Notes under the pieces: model-generated
Seen by the model: the letters and a program-made list of their open reading frames with translations, nothing else
Told to the model about the DNA's origin: nothing
Database searches by the model: none
Assembly (NCBI RefSeq): GCF_000425805.1
Contig: NZ_AUED01000003.1
Coordinates: 186,001 to 250,000, forward strand
Reading direction: 5' to 3'
Length of the DNA: 64,000 nucleotides
Origin: Pseudomonas vranovensis DSM 16006
GTDB lineage: Bacteria > Pseudomonadota > Gammaproteobacteria > Pseudomonadales > Pseudomonadaceae
Part shown: positions 26,967 through 37,724 of the stretch, piece after piece
Numbering within the stretch: position 1 is the stretch's first letter
How the letters are laid out: each line of letters begins with the position of its first letter
Program-made: the position numbers and the translations under genes

Positions 26967-28404
26967 GCGGCGCCGGCGTCTGCCACTGCCGCGCTCGCTG
27001 CTGGGGCGCATGCTGCTGTTGACCTTGCTGGTGGTGCTGCTGGCCCAGGGCCTGTCGAGCCTGATCTGGCTGTCGCAATTGCGCGCCAGCCAACTGGAAG
27101 GACTGGTGGCCAGTGCCCGCAGCCTGGCCCACTCGATGAGCGCCAGTGTCAGCTATTTTCGCTCGCTGCCGGTGGCCTACCGGCCCATGGTGCTGGACCA
27201 GTTGCGCAACATGGGCGGCACCCGTTTTGTGGTCTCGCTCAATGACAAACCCCTGGAGATGCAGGAGCTACCTTCGACTGTGCGCAAACAGGCGGTGATC
27301 ACCGCCGTCGATGAGGTGCTGCACCAGCGACTGGGCCAGCAACTGGAAATCTCGGTGAAGTTTGTCAGTCCTCAGGATCTGCGTATCTTCAACAGCGGCC
27401 TGAAACTCGATGAACTGCCGCGCTCCTGGGCGCACTATGCCTTGACCCTGGAGCCGATCAATCCGCCGGTGCTGGTGATGCAGATTCACCTGGGCGAAGG
27501 CGAGTGGCTGTACATCGCCTCGCTGCTGCCTGAACCCTACACCAGCCTTGAGGAGCAGGAACTGCCAGCCCAGCAGGTCTGGTTCATTCTCCTGACCAGC
27601 TTCTTCCTGCTGTTGTTCATCGGCTTGCTGGTGCATTGGCAGAGCCGCCCGCTCAAGCGTCTGGCCCTGGCTGCGCGGGAGATGTCGCTGGGGGCGGATG
27701 TCGAGCCGGTCACCGAAGGTGGCGGCAGCGAGGTAGAGGAGGTGGGGCGTGCCTTCAATGCCATGCGCGAGCGTATCAGTCGCTACCTGACCGAGCGCAG
27801 TCAGTTGTTCAGTGCTATCTCCCATGACTTGCGTACGCCAATCACCCGCCTGCGCCTGCGCGTCGAGTTGCTCGATGACGAGGCCGTGCAGGCCAAGTTC
27901 AGCCGCGACCTAGATGAACTGGAAATGCTGGTCAAGGGTGCGCTGCAATGTGTGAAAGACACCGACATCCACGAGAACATCGAGCGCATCGACCTGAACC
28001 AGGTGCTGGAGTGCCTGGTCGAGCCGTACCTGAGCAGCGGCAGGATCACCCTGGAAGGACGAGCGATGGCGCCCTATCCGGGCAAGCCGCTGGCGCTCAA
28101 GCGCTGCATGGGCAACCTGATCGACAACGCCTTGAAGTATGGTGAGCGTGCGCACCTGCGGGTGATCGACAGCGGCAGTGGGTTCGTTCTGCAGGTCGAC
28201 GATGAAGGCCCTGGAGTGCCCGAGCAACGCCTGGAGCAAGTGTTCGAACCGCATTTTCGCCTGGCGGGCCAGCAACAGGGCTACGGCCTGGGCCTGGGTA
28301 TCGCGCGCAATATCGCTCACAGCCATGGCGGTGAGGTGAGCATGCGCAACCTGCGCGAAGGCGGCTTGCGCGTGACCTTGAGCTTGCCGCGCAGCGGTGA
28401 CTGA
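26950..28404 (+). CDS. gtrS: GtrS, sensor histidine kinase partner of GltR
   Basis: A 484-residue membrane sensor kinase. One helix lies near residues 21-42, a periplasmic sensor region covers about 43-200, and a second helix falls near 214-232. A HAMP segment, a dimerisation domain with phospho-accepting His292 in [15 protein letters not shown], and an ATPase domain with [10 protein letters not shown] and [17 protein letters not shown] follow. In Pseudomonas the sensor detects 2-ketogluconate or 6-phosphogluconate. The likely start is TTG at 26950, 17 bases inside gltR. A shorter start at the later Met21 would delete the basic N-terminal tail, so the exact start is uncertain. Confidence 0.88.
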   Translation: MRPRTERRRRLPLPRSLLGRMLLLTLLVVLLAQGLSSLIWLSQLRASQLEGLVASARSLAHSMSASVSYFRSLPVAYRPMVLDQLRNMGGTRFVVSLNDKPLEMQELPSTVRKQAVITAVDEVLHQRLGQQLEISVKFVSPQDLRIFNSGLKLDELPRSWAHYALTLEPINPPVLVMQIHLGEGEWLYIASLLPEPYTSLEEQELPAQQVWFILLTSFFLLLFIGLLVHWQSRPLKRLALAAREMSLGADVEPVTEGGGSEVEEVGRAFNAMRERISRYLTERSQLFSAISHDLRTPITRLRLRVELLDDEAVQAKFSRDLDELEMLVKGALQCVKDTDIHENIERIDLNQVLECLVEPYLSSGRITLEGRAMAPYPGKPLALKRCMGNLIDNALKYGERAHLRVIDSGSGFVLQVDDEGPGVPEQRLEQVFEPHFRLAGQQQGYGLGLGIARNIAHSHGGEVSMRNLREGGLRVTLSLPRSGD

Positions 28405-28416
28405 GCCGCTGGCCAG

Positions 28417-28444
28417 GCGAATGTCACCAGTTGGTGACATTCGC
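28417..28444. promoter_or_regulatory. Perfect 12-base inverted repeat between gtrS and gtsA
   Basis: GCGAATGTCACC-AGTT-GGTGACATTCGC has two perfect 12-base arms and a four-base centre. It starts 13 bases after the gtrS stop and lies about 105 bases before gtsA. There is no T-run, so it may be an operator, or a stem that ends or stabilises the gtrS transcript. Confidence 0.55.
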
Positions 28445-28549
28445 GCATCCCTTCGTTACGTCCCCTCGATCAACCTCTGTTTAGACTCCGATGCAAGCGC
28501 AAGCAGCATGACTTGCACCTGCATAACAACAAGAAAAGGTTTGCCCTCA

Positions 28550-29812
28550 ATGAATGCGATCAATCGTCTCGCCGCTGTCATTTCCCTTGCCTCCTTGTTG
28601 CCCCTGAGCGCTGTTGCCGCCGATGCCGGTACGGTTGAAGTGCTGCATTGGTGGACCTCCGGCGGCGAAGCCAAAGCCGTCGAAACGCTCAAGGCGCAGG
28701 TGCAGAAAGACGGCTTCGTGTGGAAGGACAACGCCGTGGCCGGTGGCGGCGGGGCCGCTGCCATGACCGTGCTCAAGACGCGCGCGATCTCCGGCAATCC
28801 ACCGGCCGCCGCACAGATCAAAGGCCCGGATATCCAGGAGTGGGGCGCACTGGGTTTGCTGACTGAACTCGATGACGTCTCCAAGGCCAACAACTGGGAT
28901 GCGCTGCTGCCCCGGAAGGTGGCCGAGATCATGAAGTACGACGGTCACTACGTGGCCGTGCCGGTAAACATCCACCGAGTCAACTGGCTGTGGATCAACC
29001 CCCAGGTGTTTGCAAAGGCCGGTGCCAAGGTGCCCACCACCCTTGACGAACTCTTCGCCGCCGCCGACAAGCTCAAGGCTGCCGGTTTCACTCCCCTGGC
29101 CCATGGCGGGCAGCCCTGGCAGGACAGCACCGTGTTCGAGGACCTGGCCTTGAGCATCCTGGGGCCGAAGGATTATTACGCCGCCTTTGTCGAACTGGAC
29201 GAAAGCACCCTGACCGGCGAGAAGATGGTCGAGGTGTTCAAGACCTTGCAACGCCTGGGCACCTACATGGACCCCAACCGGGCCGGGCGTGACTGGAACA
29301 TTGCCGCTGCCGAGGTCATCAGCGGCAAGGCCGGCATGCAGATCATGGGCGACTGGGCCAAGAGCGAGTGGACCGCTGCCGGCAAGGTGGCGGGCAAGGA
29401 TTACGAGTGCGTGGCCTTTCCCGGCACCCAGGGCAGTTTTGCCTACAACATCGACTCGCTGGCGATGTTCAAACTCAAGAACGAGAACGACATCAGGGCC
29501 CAGAACGACCTGGCCAAGGTCGCCCTGGAGCCGCAGTTCCAGACCGTGTTCAACCAGAACAAGGGCTCGCTGCCGGTACGCCAGGACATGGACATGAGCC
29601 AATTCGATGCCTGTACCCAGAAGTCGGCGCAGGACTTCAAGGAGGCCGAGAAGGGCGATGGCCTGCAGCCGAGCATGGCCCACAACATGGCGACTTCCCT
29701 GGCAGTGCAGGGGGCGATCTTCGATGTGGTGACCAACTTCCTCAATGACCCGAAAGCGGACCCCGCAACGGCGGTCAAACAACTGAATTCGGCGATCAAG
29801 TCGGCCAAGTGA
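28550..29812 (+). CDS. gtsA: Glucose ABC transporter, periplasmic binding protein
   Basis: A 420-residue extracytoplasmic solute-binding protein of family 1. The signal peptide covers about residues 1-23 ([20 protein letters not shown], then AVA cleavage). The mature protein begins with [19 protein letters not shown], followed by [20 protein letters not shown], which fits the glucose/mannose binding proteins. Start 28550 is preferred over a longer frame because the signal peptide begins there. It supplies glucose to GtsBCD. A REP palindrome separates it from gtsB and may keep its mRNA more abundant than the membrane parts. Confidence 0.95.
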   Translation: MNAINRLAAVISLASLLPLSAVAADAGTVEVLHWWTSGGEAKAVETLKAQVQKDGFVWKDNAVAGGGGAAAMTVLKTRAISGNPPAAAQIKGPDIQEWGALGLLTELDDVSKANNWDALLPRKVAEIMKYDGHYVAVPVNIHRVNWLWINPQVFAKAGAKVPTTLDELFAAADKLKAAGFTPLAHGGQPWQDSTVFEDLALSILGPKDYYAAFVELDESTLTGEKMVEVFKTLQRLGTYMDPNRAGRDWNIAAAEVISGKAGMQIMGDWAKSEWTAAGKVAGKDYECVAFPGTQGSFAYNIDSLAMFKLKNENDIRAQNDLAKVALEPQFQTVFNQNKGSLPVRQDMDMSQFDACTQKSAQDFKEAEKGDGLQPSMAHNMATSLAVQGAIFDVVTNFLNDPKADPATAVKQLNSAIKSAK

Positions 29813-29821
29813 ATCTGGCCT

Positions 29822-29878
29822 GATCGCGGCGCAAGCCCTGCTCCCACACTTCTTTGTAGGAGCGGGCTTGCCCCGCGA
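29822..29878. repeat. REP doublet 6, between gtsA and gtsB
   Basis: GATCGCGGCGCAAGCCCTGC and GGAGCGGGCTTGCCCCGCGA are imperfect inverted copies that begin 9 bases after the gtsA stop codon, inside the transporter operon. Confidence 0.88.
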
Positions 29879-29902
29879 AACACCCCATACGAGATACTTC
29901 CG

Positions 29903-30811
29903 ATGAGCACTGTTGCCACAATCAACAAGGCCTCCCCCCTCGACGCCCTGCAGCGCTGGCTACCGAAACTGGTGCTGGCGCCGAGCATGCTGATCGTTCT
30001 GGTGGGCTTCTACGGCTACATCCTCTGGACCTTCATCCTGTCGTTCACCAACTCGAGCTTCATGCCCAGCTACAAGTGGGTGGGTCTGGCGCAGTATGCG
30101 CGTCTGATGGAGAACGACCGCTGGTGGGTGGCGAGCAAGAACCTGCTGGTGTTCGGCGGCCTGTTCATCGTCATCAGCCTGGTGATCGGCGTGCTGCTGG
30201 CGGTGTTGCTCGACCAGCGCATCCGCCGCGAAGGGTTTATCCGCACCGTGTACTTGTACCCGATGGCGCTGTCGATGATTGTCACCGGCACCGCCTGGAA
30301 GTGGTTGCTCAATCCAGGCCTGGGCCTGGACAAGATGCTGCGCGACTGGGGTTGGGAGGGCTTTCGCCTGGACTGGCTGGTGGACCCTGATCGGGTCGTC
30401 TACTGCCTGGTTATCGCTGCAGTGTGGCAGGCCTCGGGCTTTGTCATGGCACTGTTCCTGGCGGGGTTGCGCAGTGTCGATCAGTCGATCATCCGCGCCG
30501 CGCAGGTCGATGGTGCGAGCCTGCCGAGCATCTACCTGCGCATTGTGCTGCCGAGCCTGCGCCCGGTGTTCTTCAGTGCGCTGATGATTCTTGCGCATAT
30601 CGCCATCAAGAGTTTCGACCTGGTCGCGGCGATGACCGCAGGTGGCCCGGGTTATGCCTCGGACCTGCCGGCAATGTTCATGTATTCCTTCACCTTCAGC
30701 CGTGGGCAGATGGGCATGGGCTCGGCCAGCGCGATCCTGATGCTCGGCGCAATCCTGTCGATCCTGGTGCCTTACCTGTATTCGGAACTGAGGAACAAGC
30801 GCCATGACTAG
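29903..30811 (+). CDS. gtsB: Glucose ABC transporter permease
   Basis: A 302-residue inner-membrane permease with six predicted helices. The cytoplasmic EAA loop lies near residues 195-215 (IRAAQVDGASLPSIYLRIVLPSL), where it docks on the ATPase. It belongs to the MalF/UgpA group of sugar permeases. The gene overlaps gtsC by eight bases, so the two permease subunits are likely made in equal amounts. Confidence 0.94.
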   Translation: MSTVATINKASPLDALQRWLPKLVLAPSMLIVLVGFYGYILWTFILSFTNSSFMPSYKWVGLAQYARLMENDRWWVASKNLLVFGGLFIVISLVIGVLLAVLLDQRIRREGFIRTVYLYPMALSMIVTGTAWKWLLNPGLGLDKMLRDWGWEGFRLDWLVDPDRVVYCLVIAAVWQASGFVMALFLAGLRSVDQSIIRAAQVDGASLPSIYLRIVLPSLRPVFFSALMILAHIAIKSFDLVAAMTAGGPGYASDLPAMFMYSFTFSRGQMGMGSASAILMLGAILSILVPYLYSELRNKRHD

Positions 30812-31649
30812 ATCCCTGGCTCCTCGCTCGCTTTCCTTCAGCCGCCTGGCGATCTACTCGACGCTGCTGCTGGCCTGCGCGCTGTACCTGGTTCCGCTGA
30901 TTGTCATGCTGCTGACCAGCTTCAAGTCACCAGAGGACATCCGCACCGGCAACCTGCTGAGCTGGCCCGAGATGATCACCGGGATTGGCTGGATCAAGGC
31001 CTGGGACATCGTCGGTGGCTACTTCTGGAACTCGGTGAAGATTACCGTGCCAGCCGTGGTGATCTCGACCCTGCTGGGCGCCTTGAATGGCTATGTGCTG
31101 TCGATGTGGCGCTTTCGCGGTTCGCAACTGTTCTTCGGGTTGTTGCTGTTCGGTTGTTTCCTGCCGTTCCAGACCGTGCTGCTGCCGGCCTCGTTCACTC
31201 TCGGCAAGCTGGGGCTGGCCAGCACCACCACGGGCCTTGTGCTGGTACACATCGTCTATGGCCTGGCCTTTACCACGCTGTTTTTCCGCAACTACTACTG
31301 CAGCGTCCCGGATGCCCTGGTGCGGGCGGCGCGGCTGGATGGGGCAGGGTTCTTCACCATTTTCGGGCGGATCCTGCTGCCGATGTCGGTGCCGATCATC
31401 ATGGTCTGCCTGATCTGGCAGTTCACCCAGATCTGGAACGATTTTCTCTTCGGTGTGGTCTTCGCCAGTGGCGATGCCCAGCCGATCACCGTGGCCCTGA
31501 ACAACCTGGTCAACACCAGCACCGGGGTCAAGGAATACAACGTCGACATGGCGGCGGCGATGATCGCCGGGTTACCGACCCTGTTGGTCTATGTGCTGGC
31601 TGGCAAGTATTTCCTGCGCGGGCTCACGGCCGGCGCGGTCAAGGGGTGA
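30804..31649 (+). CDS. gtsC: Glucose ABC transporter permease
   Basis: A 281-residue permease of the MalG/UgpE group with six predicted helices. It partners GtsB in the membrane pore. The EAA motif region is DALVRAARLDGAGFFTIFGR, and the C-terminal end KYFLRGLTAGAVKG is the usual one for this group. It overlaps gtsB by eight bases and is followed by gtsD after six bases. Confidence 0.94.
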   Translation: MTRSLAPRSLSFSRLAIYSTLLLACALYLVPLIVMLLTSFKSPEDIRTGNLLSWPEMITGIGWIKAWDIVGGYFWNSVKITVPAVVISTLLGALNGYVLSMWRFRGSQLFFGLLLFGCFLPFQTVLLPASFTLGKLGLASTTTGLVLVHIVYGLAFTTLFFRNYYCSVPDALVRAARLDGAGFFTIFGRILLPMSVPIIMVCLIWQFTQIWNDFLFGVVFASGDAQPITVALNNLVNTSTGVKEYNVDMAAAMIAGLPTLLVYVLAGKYFLRGLTAGAVKG

Positions 31650-31655
31650 ATCACT

Positions 31656-32813
<1,158 letters not shown>

Positions 32814-32865
32814 ATTCGTAGTAGAGCGTAAACCCATCGAGAACAATAAAACGAGGAAACAAGGG

Positions 32866-34212
32866 ATGGATCACTTCAAACACATCTTGCCGCTGGGTTC
32901 CTTGACCCTGCTGGCAGCGCTGGGGGCAAGCGGTGGCGCGCAGGCTGCCGGTGCCTTTGCACCGGAGTCGAAATGGATGAGCGGCGACTGGGGCGGTACG
33001 CGTACCGAGCTTCTGGAGAAGGGTTACGACTTCACCCTGGACTACGTCGGTGAAGTGGCCGGCAACCTCGATGGTGGCTACAACGACGACAAGACAGCGC
33101 GCTACAGCGACCAGTTCGCCCTCGGCGCGCACCTGGACCTGGAGAAGATCCTTGGTTGGCATGATGCCGAATTCAAGTTGGCGATCACCGAGCGCAGCGG
33201 GCGCAACCTGTCCAATGACCGCATCAGTGACCCACGCGCCGGCCAGTTCAGTTCGGTGCAGGAGGTGTGGGGGCGCGGCCAGACCTGGCGCCTGACCCAG
33301 ATGTGGATCAAGCAGCAGTACTTCGATGGTGCGCTGGATGTCAAATTCGGCCGTTTCGGCGAGGGCGAGGACTTCAACAGCTTTCCCTGCGACTTCCAGA
33401 ACCTGGCGTTCTGTGGCTCCCAGGTGGGCAACTGGGTGGGCGGCATCTGGTACAACTGGCCGGTGAGTCAATGGGCGCTGCGGGTCAAATACAACATCAC
33501 CCCCGAGTTCTTCGCCCAGGTTGGCGTGTACGAGCAGAACCCTTCCAACCTTGAGACCGGCAATGGTTTCAAACTCAGCGGCAGCGGCACCAAGGGCATG
33601 ATCCTGCCGGTGGAGCTGGTGTGGTCGCCCAAGGTCAACGAACTGCCGGGCGAGTACCGCCTGGGCTACTACTACAGCACCGCCAAGGCCGACGATGTGT
33701 ACGAGGACGTGAACGGCCAGCCCCAGGCTATTACCGGCAACGACTTCAAGTCCCATTCCAGCAAGCACGGCTGGTGGGTCGTGGCCCAGCAGCAGGTCAC
33801 CGCGCACAACGGCGACGCCAGCCGTGGCCTGAGTCTGTTTGCCAACTTCACCGTGCACGACAAGGCCACCAACGTGGTCGACAACTACCAGCAGGTGGGC
33901 TTGGTCTACAAAGGTGCGTTTGATTCGCGGCCCAAGGATGACATCGGCTTTGGCGTGGCACGCATTCATGTCAACGATGATGTGAAAGACCGGGCCGAAC
34001 TGCTCAATCAGCAGAGCGGTATCAGCGATTACGACAACCCCAATTTTGTCCCGATCCAGGAAACCGAATACAACGCCGAGCTCTATTACGGTTTCCATGT
34101 GACTAACTGGCTGACCGTGCGGCCGAACCTGCAGTACGTCAAGCGCCCGGGTGGCGTGGATGAGGTGGACAACGCGCTGGTCGCGGGATTGAAGATTCAG
34201 TCGTCGTTCTGA
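32866..34212 (+). CDS. oprB: OprB-type carbohydrate-selective porin
   Basis: A 448-residue outer-membrane porin of the OprB family. The signal peptide covers about 1-27, ending GGAQAAGAF. The mature chain begins FAPESKWMSGDWGGTRTELL, a family signature, and is rich in alternating beta-strands with a terminal aromatic Phe (LKIQSSF). It lets glucose cross the outer membrane for capture by GtsA. It follows gtsD closely and is likely co-transcribed. GAGGAAAC lies before the start. Confidence 0.95.
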   Translation: MDHFKHILPLGSLTLLAALGASGGAQAAGAFAPESKWMSGDWGGTRTELLEKGYDFTLDYVGEVAGNLDGGYNDDKTARYSDQFALGAHLDLEKILGWHDAEFKLAITERSGRNLSNDRISDPRAGQFSSVQEVWGRGQTWRLTQMWIKQQYFDGALDVKFGRFGEGEDFNSFPCDFQNLAFCGSQVGNWVGGIWYNWPVSQWALRVKYNITPEFFAQVGVYEQNPSNLETGNGFKLSGSGTKGMILPVELVWSPKVNELPGEYRLGYYYSTAKADDVYEDVNGQPQAITGNDFKSHSSKHGWWVVAQQQVTAHNGDASRGLSLFANFTVHDKATNVVDNYQQVGLVYKGAFDSRPKDDIGFGVARIHVNDDVKDRAELLNQQSGISDYDNPNFVPIQETEYNAELYYGFHVTNWLTVRPNLQYVKRPGGVDEVDNALVAGLKIQSSF

Positions 34213-34213
34213 G

Positions 34214-34243
34214 GCAATATGTTGTAAATTTACGCCATATTGC
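34214..34243. promoter_or_regulatory. Nested A+T-rich palindrome after oprB
   Basis: The outer arms GCAATATG / CATATTGC enclose a complete inner palindrome GTAAATTTAC, giving a 30-base near-perfect dyad two bases after the oprB stop. It lacks a T-run, so it is not a standard terminator. Confidence 0.5.
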
Positions 34244-34249
34244 GGCCGC

Positions 34250-34300
34250 ATCGCGGGGCAAGCCCGCTCCTACGGTAGGAGGGGGCTTGCCCCTGCGACG
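34250..34300. repeat. REP doublet 7
   Basis: ATCGCGGGGCAAGCCCGCTC and GAGGGGGCTTGCCCCTGCGA face each other across a short loop between oprB and the mutarotase gene. The second copy is slightly degenerate. Confidence 0.85.
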
Positions 34301-34332
34301 AGGCCCTCACTAACAACAAGAGTTTCCACGCC

Positions 34333-35187
34333 ATGCCCGAGCACCCGCTCCATCGCTTCTTTACCTCGCAACGGCCCAGGCCGACCTTCGAGTGGGAGCG
34401 TTACCAGCAGCGCGATGTGCTGGTCATCGATCACCCCCGGTGCCAGGCGGCTTTTAGTCGCCAGGGTGCGCAGTTGTTGCACTTCCAGCCAACCGGCGAG
34501 CGTCCGTGGCTCTGGTGTGCGGCGCAGTGGCCCCAGGTTGGCGCCATCCGCGGCGGTGTGCCGGTGTGCTGGCCCTGGTATGGCCGTCACCCCAGCGAAG
34601 ACATGTGGCCGGCCCACGGTTGGGCGCGTTTGCTCGACTGGAAGCTGATCGACAGCAGCGAAGATGAGGAGGGCGTGACCCTCAACTGGCGCCTGCAGTT
34701 GTGGGACTGGCAGGTGAACCTCTCGGCGCGCCTGGGTCAGCGCATGGAATTGCAACTTAGTACCGAACATCAAGACAGCCAGCCTTGTCAGTTGAGTCAT
34801 GCTCTGCTGGCTTACTGGCGTATTAGTGACGTTTCTGAGATAGCGCTATCTGGGCTAGAGAACATTGAGGGTTACGACCGTTTGAACCGCCAGGCCTGTC
34901 GCCAGAAAGGCGCGTTGAAGGTACACGGCGGCTGTCAGCGAGTGTTTCCCAATGCGGCCACCGTGCAACTGCACGACCCGGCCTGGCAGCGTCAATTGTG
35001 TATCGACACCGGGGACAGCGAAGACACCGTGGTCTGGCATCCGGGCAGCCGGCCCTTGATGGGCGTCAGCGGCAGTGAAACCTTGGGGTTCGTCTGTGTC
35101 GAGGCGGCCAGCGGCAGCAGTGACAGCCTGAGCCTGGCGCCGGGTGAACAGGCGCACCTGCGGTTGCAGGCGCACCTGCTCAGTTGA
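34333..35187 (+). CDS. D-hexose-6-phosphate mutarotase (YeaD-like aldose epimerase)
   Basis: A 284-residue aldose-1-epimerase superfamily protein of the hexose-6-phosphate type. Family features are [30 protein letters not shown], the active-site region [12 protein letters not shown] and the C-terminal [24 protein letters not shown]. It likely interconverts the alpha and beta anomers of glucose-6-phosphate, feeding Zwf. Codons 141-181 use AT-ending codons (ATA, CTA, TCT, GTT, CTT) far more than the flanks. The gene ends eight bases inside the convergent hexR. Confidence 0.88.
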   Translation: MPEHPLHRFFTSQRPRPTFEWERYQQRDVLVIDHPRCQAAFSRQGAQLLHFQPTGERPWLWCAAQWPQVGAIRGGVPVCWPWYGRHPSEDMWPAHGWARLLDWKLIDSSEDEEGVTLNWRLQLWDWQVNLSARLGQRMELQLSTEHQDSQPCQLSHALLAYWRISDVSEIALSGLENIEGYDRLNRQACRQKGALKVHGGCQRVFPNAATVQLHDPAWQRQLCIDTGDSEDTVVWHPGSRPLMGVSGSETLGFVCVEAASGSSDSLSLAPGEQAHLRLQAHLLS

Positions 35188-36049
35188 GTTCGTCGTCGAT
35201 CGGGTAGCGGCTGGCGTTGAGGCTTTCCTTGATCTTGCGCAGGTGCGGCTGGAAGTCCACGCCGCGGCGCAGGGTCATGCCGGTGGCCAATACGTCGAGC
35301 ACGGTCAGTTGAATGATGCGCGACGTCATCGGCATATAGATGTCGGTGTCTTCGGGTAGTGGGATGTTCAGGCTCAGGCTGCAGGCTTTGGCCAGGGGTG
35401 AGTCGGCAGCGGTCAGGCCGAGTACCGAGGCACCGTTTTCCCGGGCCAGGCGCGCCACTTCCACCAGCTCGCGGGTGCGGCCGGTGTAGGAGATGATCAC
35501 GAACAGCTCGCCGGTATGGGCTACCGAGGCCAGCATGCGCTGCATCAGCACATCGGCGTGGGCGGAGACGGCGAGATTGAAGCGGAAGAATTTATGCTGG
35601 GCATCCAGGGCTACCGGGGCCGAGGCGCCGAGGCCGAAGAAATGGATCTGGCGGGCCTGGATCAGCATGTCGACGGCACGGCTGATCAACTGCGGATCGA
35701 GTTGCTGGCAGGCGCTGTCCAACGAGGCGATGGCGCTGCCGAAGATCTTCTGGGTGTAGGAGGCCGGATCATCGTCGGCTTCCACAGCCCGGCTGACATA
35801 GGCCGCGCCGCTGGCCAGGCTCTGTGCCAGCTGCAGCTTCAGCTCGGGGTAGCCGCTGACGCCGAACGAGCGGCAAAAACGGTTGACGGTCGGCTCGCTG
35901 ACCTTGGCGGCCTGGGCCAGCGCGGCAATGCTGAAGCGGGTGGCTTGCTGGGGGTTGAGCAGGATGACTTCGGCGACTTTGCGTTCGGCTTTGTTCAGTT
36001 CTTCGAGGCGGCCCTGGATCTGCTCCAGGAGGTTTCGCACACGGTCCAT
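35180..36049 (-). CDS. hexR: HexR, RpiR-type repressor of glucose catabolism
   Basis: A 289-residue regulator with an N-terminal RpiR helix-turn-helix (about 1-75; [20 protein letters not shown]). The C-terminal sugar-isomerase (SIS) domain covers about 125-260, with [20 protein letters not shown] and [19 protein letters not shown]. HexR represses gap, edd and zwf until the SIS domain binds 2-keto-3-deoxy-6-phosphogluconate. Start 36049 ([15 protein letters not shown]) is preferred over an upstream codon that would add 20 unrelated residues. It diverges from zwf, so the zwf operator may also affect it. Confidence 0.94.
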   Translation of the reverse strand: MDRVRNLLEQIQGRLEELNKAERKVAEVILLNPQQATRFSIAALAQAAKVSEPTVNRFCRSFGVSGYPELKLQLAQSLASGAAYVSRAVEADDDPASYTQKIFGSAIASLDSACQQLDPQLISRAVDMLIQARQIHFFGLGASAPVALDAQHKFFRFNLAVSAHADVLMQRMLASVAHTGELFVIISYTGRTRELVEVARLARENGASVLGLTAADSPLAKACSLSLNIPLPEDTDIYMPMTSRIIQLTVLDVLATGMTLRRGVDFQPHLRKIKESLNASRYPIDDELN

Positions 36050-36172
36050 GGGTATATGTCCTTGGGTCGATAAGGCAGCCGGCTGGTGATGGCAGCGGGC
36101 TTTTGACACGGTGGCCTATCGTACTGATGGCATGGAAGGCACACCACTTGAATCTGTCCACTGGGCAAAATG

Positions 36173-36187
36173 TTGTGGTTTTTACTA
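36173..36187. promoter_or_regulatory. HexR operator at zwf
   Basis: TTGT-GGTTTTT-ACTA differs by one base from TTGT-N7-ACAA. It lies about 68 bases before zwf in the divergent hexR-zwf gap. Confidence 0.6.
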
Positions 36188-36254
36188 CATTACCCCTTGA
36201 AAACTGGGGTTGGAAACGGTATTTCTACGTCAACTTGATAAAAGAACATACATC

Positions 36255-37724
36255 ATGGCTGCGATCAGCGTTGAACCTTGCACCTTTGCCCTGTTTGGCG
36301 CCCTGGGCGACCTGGCCTTGCGCAAGCTGTTTCCGGCGCTCTACCAGCTCGACCGTGCCGACTTGCTGCACGCCGACACCCGCGTGCTGGCGCTGGCCCG
36401 CGAACCGGGCGGCGCTGAACAACACCTGGCCTCGATCGAGTCGCACCTGAAGGCGTTCGTGCCGGCCGGGCAGATCGAATTTCCCGTCCTGCAGCGTTTT
36501 CTGTCGCGCCTTAGCTATGTGCATGTGGACTTTCTCAAGGCCGAGGACTACCAGGCGCTGGCCGAGCAGGTCGATGCCGACACCCAGTTGATCGCTTATT
36601 TCGCAACGCCGGCAGCGGTGTACGGCGGTATTTGCGAGAACCTCGACAAGGCGGGTCTCACCGACCGCACCCGGGTGGTACTGGAAAAGCCCATTGGCCA
36701 TGACCTTGAGTCGTCGCGCCGGGTCAACGATGCGGTTGCCCAGTATTTTCCCGAGAATCGCGTTTATCGCATAGACCATTACCTGGGCAAAGAGACGGTG
36801 CAGAACCTGATCGCCCTGCGCTTTGCCAACAGCCTGTTCGAAACCCAGTGGAACCAGAACTCCATCTCCCACGTTGAGATTACCGTGGCCGAGAAGGTTG
36901 GTATCGAGGGGCGCTGGGGCTATTTCGACAAGGCCGGGCAACTGCGCGACATGATCCAGAACCACCTGCTGCAGCTGTTGTGTCTGATCGCGATGGACCC
37001 GCCCAGCGACCTGTCGGCCGACAGCATCCGCAACGAGAAAGTCAAGGTTCTCAAGGCCCTGGCACCGATCACGGGTGAAGGCTTGAGCACCCGTGTAGTG
37101 CGCGGCCAGTACATTGCCGGCTACAGCGAAGGCAAGTCGGTGCCCGGTTACCTGGAAGAAGACAACGCCAATGCCCAGAGCGACACCGAGACGTTCGTCG
37201 CCCTGCGCGCCGATATCCGCAACTGGCGCTGGGCCGGTGTGCCGTTCTACCTGCGCACAGGCAAGCGCATGCCGCAGAAGCTGTCGCAGATCGTTATCCA
37301 TTTCAAGGAAACACCGCACTACATCTTCGCCCCGGAACAGCGTTTGCAGATCGGTAACAAGTTGATTATCCGCCTGCAGCCGGACGAAGGTATTTCCCTG
37401 CGGGTGATGACCAAGGAGCAGGGCCTGGATAAAGGCATGCAACTACGCAGCGGGCCTTTGCAATTGAATTTTTCCGACACCTGGCGCAGCGCACGGATCC
37501 CCGATGCCTATGAGCGCCTGTTGCTGGAAGTGATGCGTGGCAACCAGAACCTGTTTGTACGCAAGGATGAAATCGAATACGCGTGGAAGTGGTGCGATCA
37601 GCTGATCGCCGGTTGGAAAGCCGCCGGCGATGCGCCCAAACCCTATGCCGCCGGCTCCTGGGGGCCGATGAGCTCGATTGCATTGATTACCCGTGACGGG
37701 AGGTCGTGGTATGGCGATATCTGA
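36255..37724 (+). CDS. zwf: Glucose-6-phosphate dehydrogenase
   Basis: A 489-residue enzyme that oxidises glucose-6-phosphate to 6-phosphogluconolactone and makes NAD(P)H. The coenzyme-binding start is [20 protein letters not shown]. The substrate site is [21 protein letters not shown], and [10 protein letters not shown] is a further signature. Start 36255 fits the family; an upstream start would add 15 residues. It begins the zwf-pgl-eda unit and overlaps pgl by 14 bases. HexR control is expected from the operator before it. Confidence 0.97.
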   Translation: MAAISVEPCTFALFGALGDLALRKLFPALYQLDRADLLHADTRVLALAREPGGAEQHLASIESHLKAFVPAGQIEFPVLQRFLSRLSYVHVDFLKAEDYQALAEQVDADTQLIAYFATPAAVYGGICENLDKAGLTDRTRVVLEKPIGHDLESSRRVNDAVAQYFPENRVYRIDHYLGKETVQNLIALRFANSLFETQWNQNSISHVEITVAEKVGIEGRWGYFDKAGQLRDMIQNHLLQLLCLIAMDPPSDLSADSIRNEKVKVLKALAPITGEGLSTRVVRGQYIAGYSEGKSVPGYLEEDNANAQSDTETFVALRADIRNWRWAGVPFYLRTGKRMPQKLSQIVIHFKETPHYIFAPEQRLQIGNKLIIRLQPDEGISLRVMTKEQGLDKGMQLRSGPLQLNFSDTWRSARIPDAYERLLLEVMRGNQNLFVRKDEIEYAWKWCDQLIAGWKAAGDAPKPYAAGSWGPMSSIALITRDGRSWYGDI

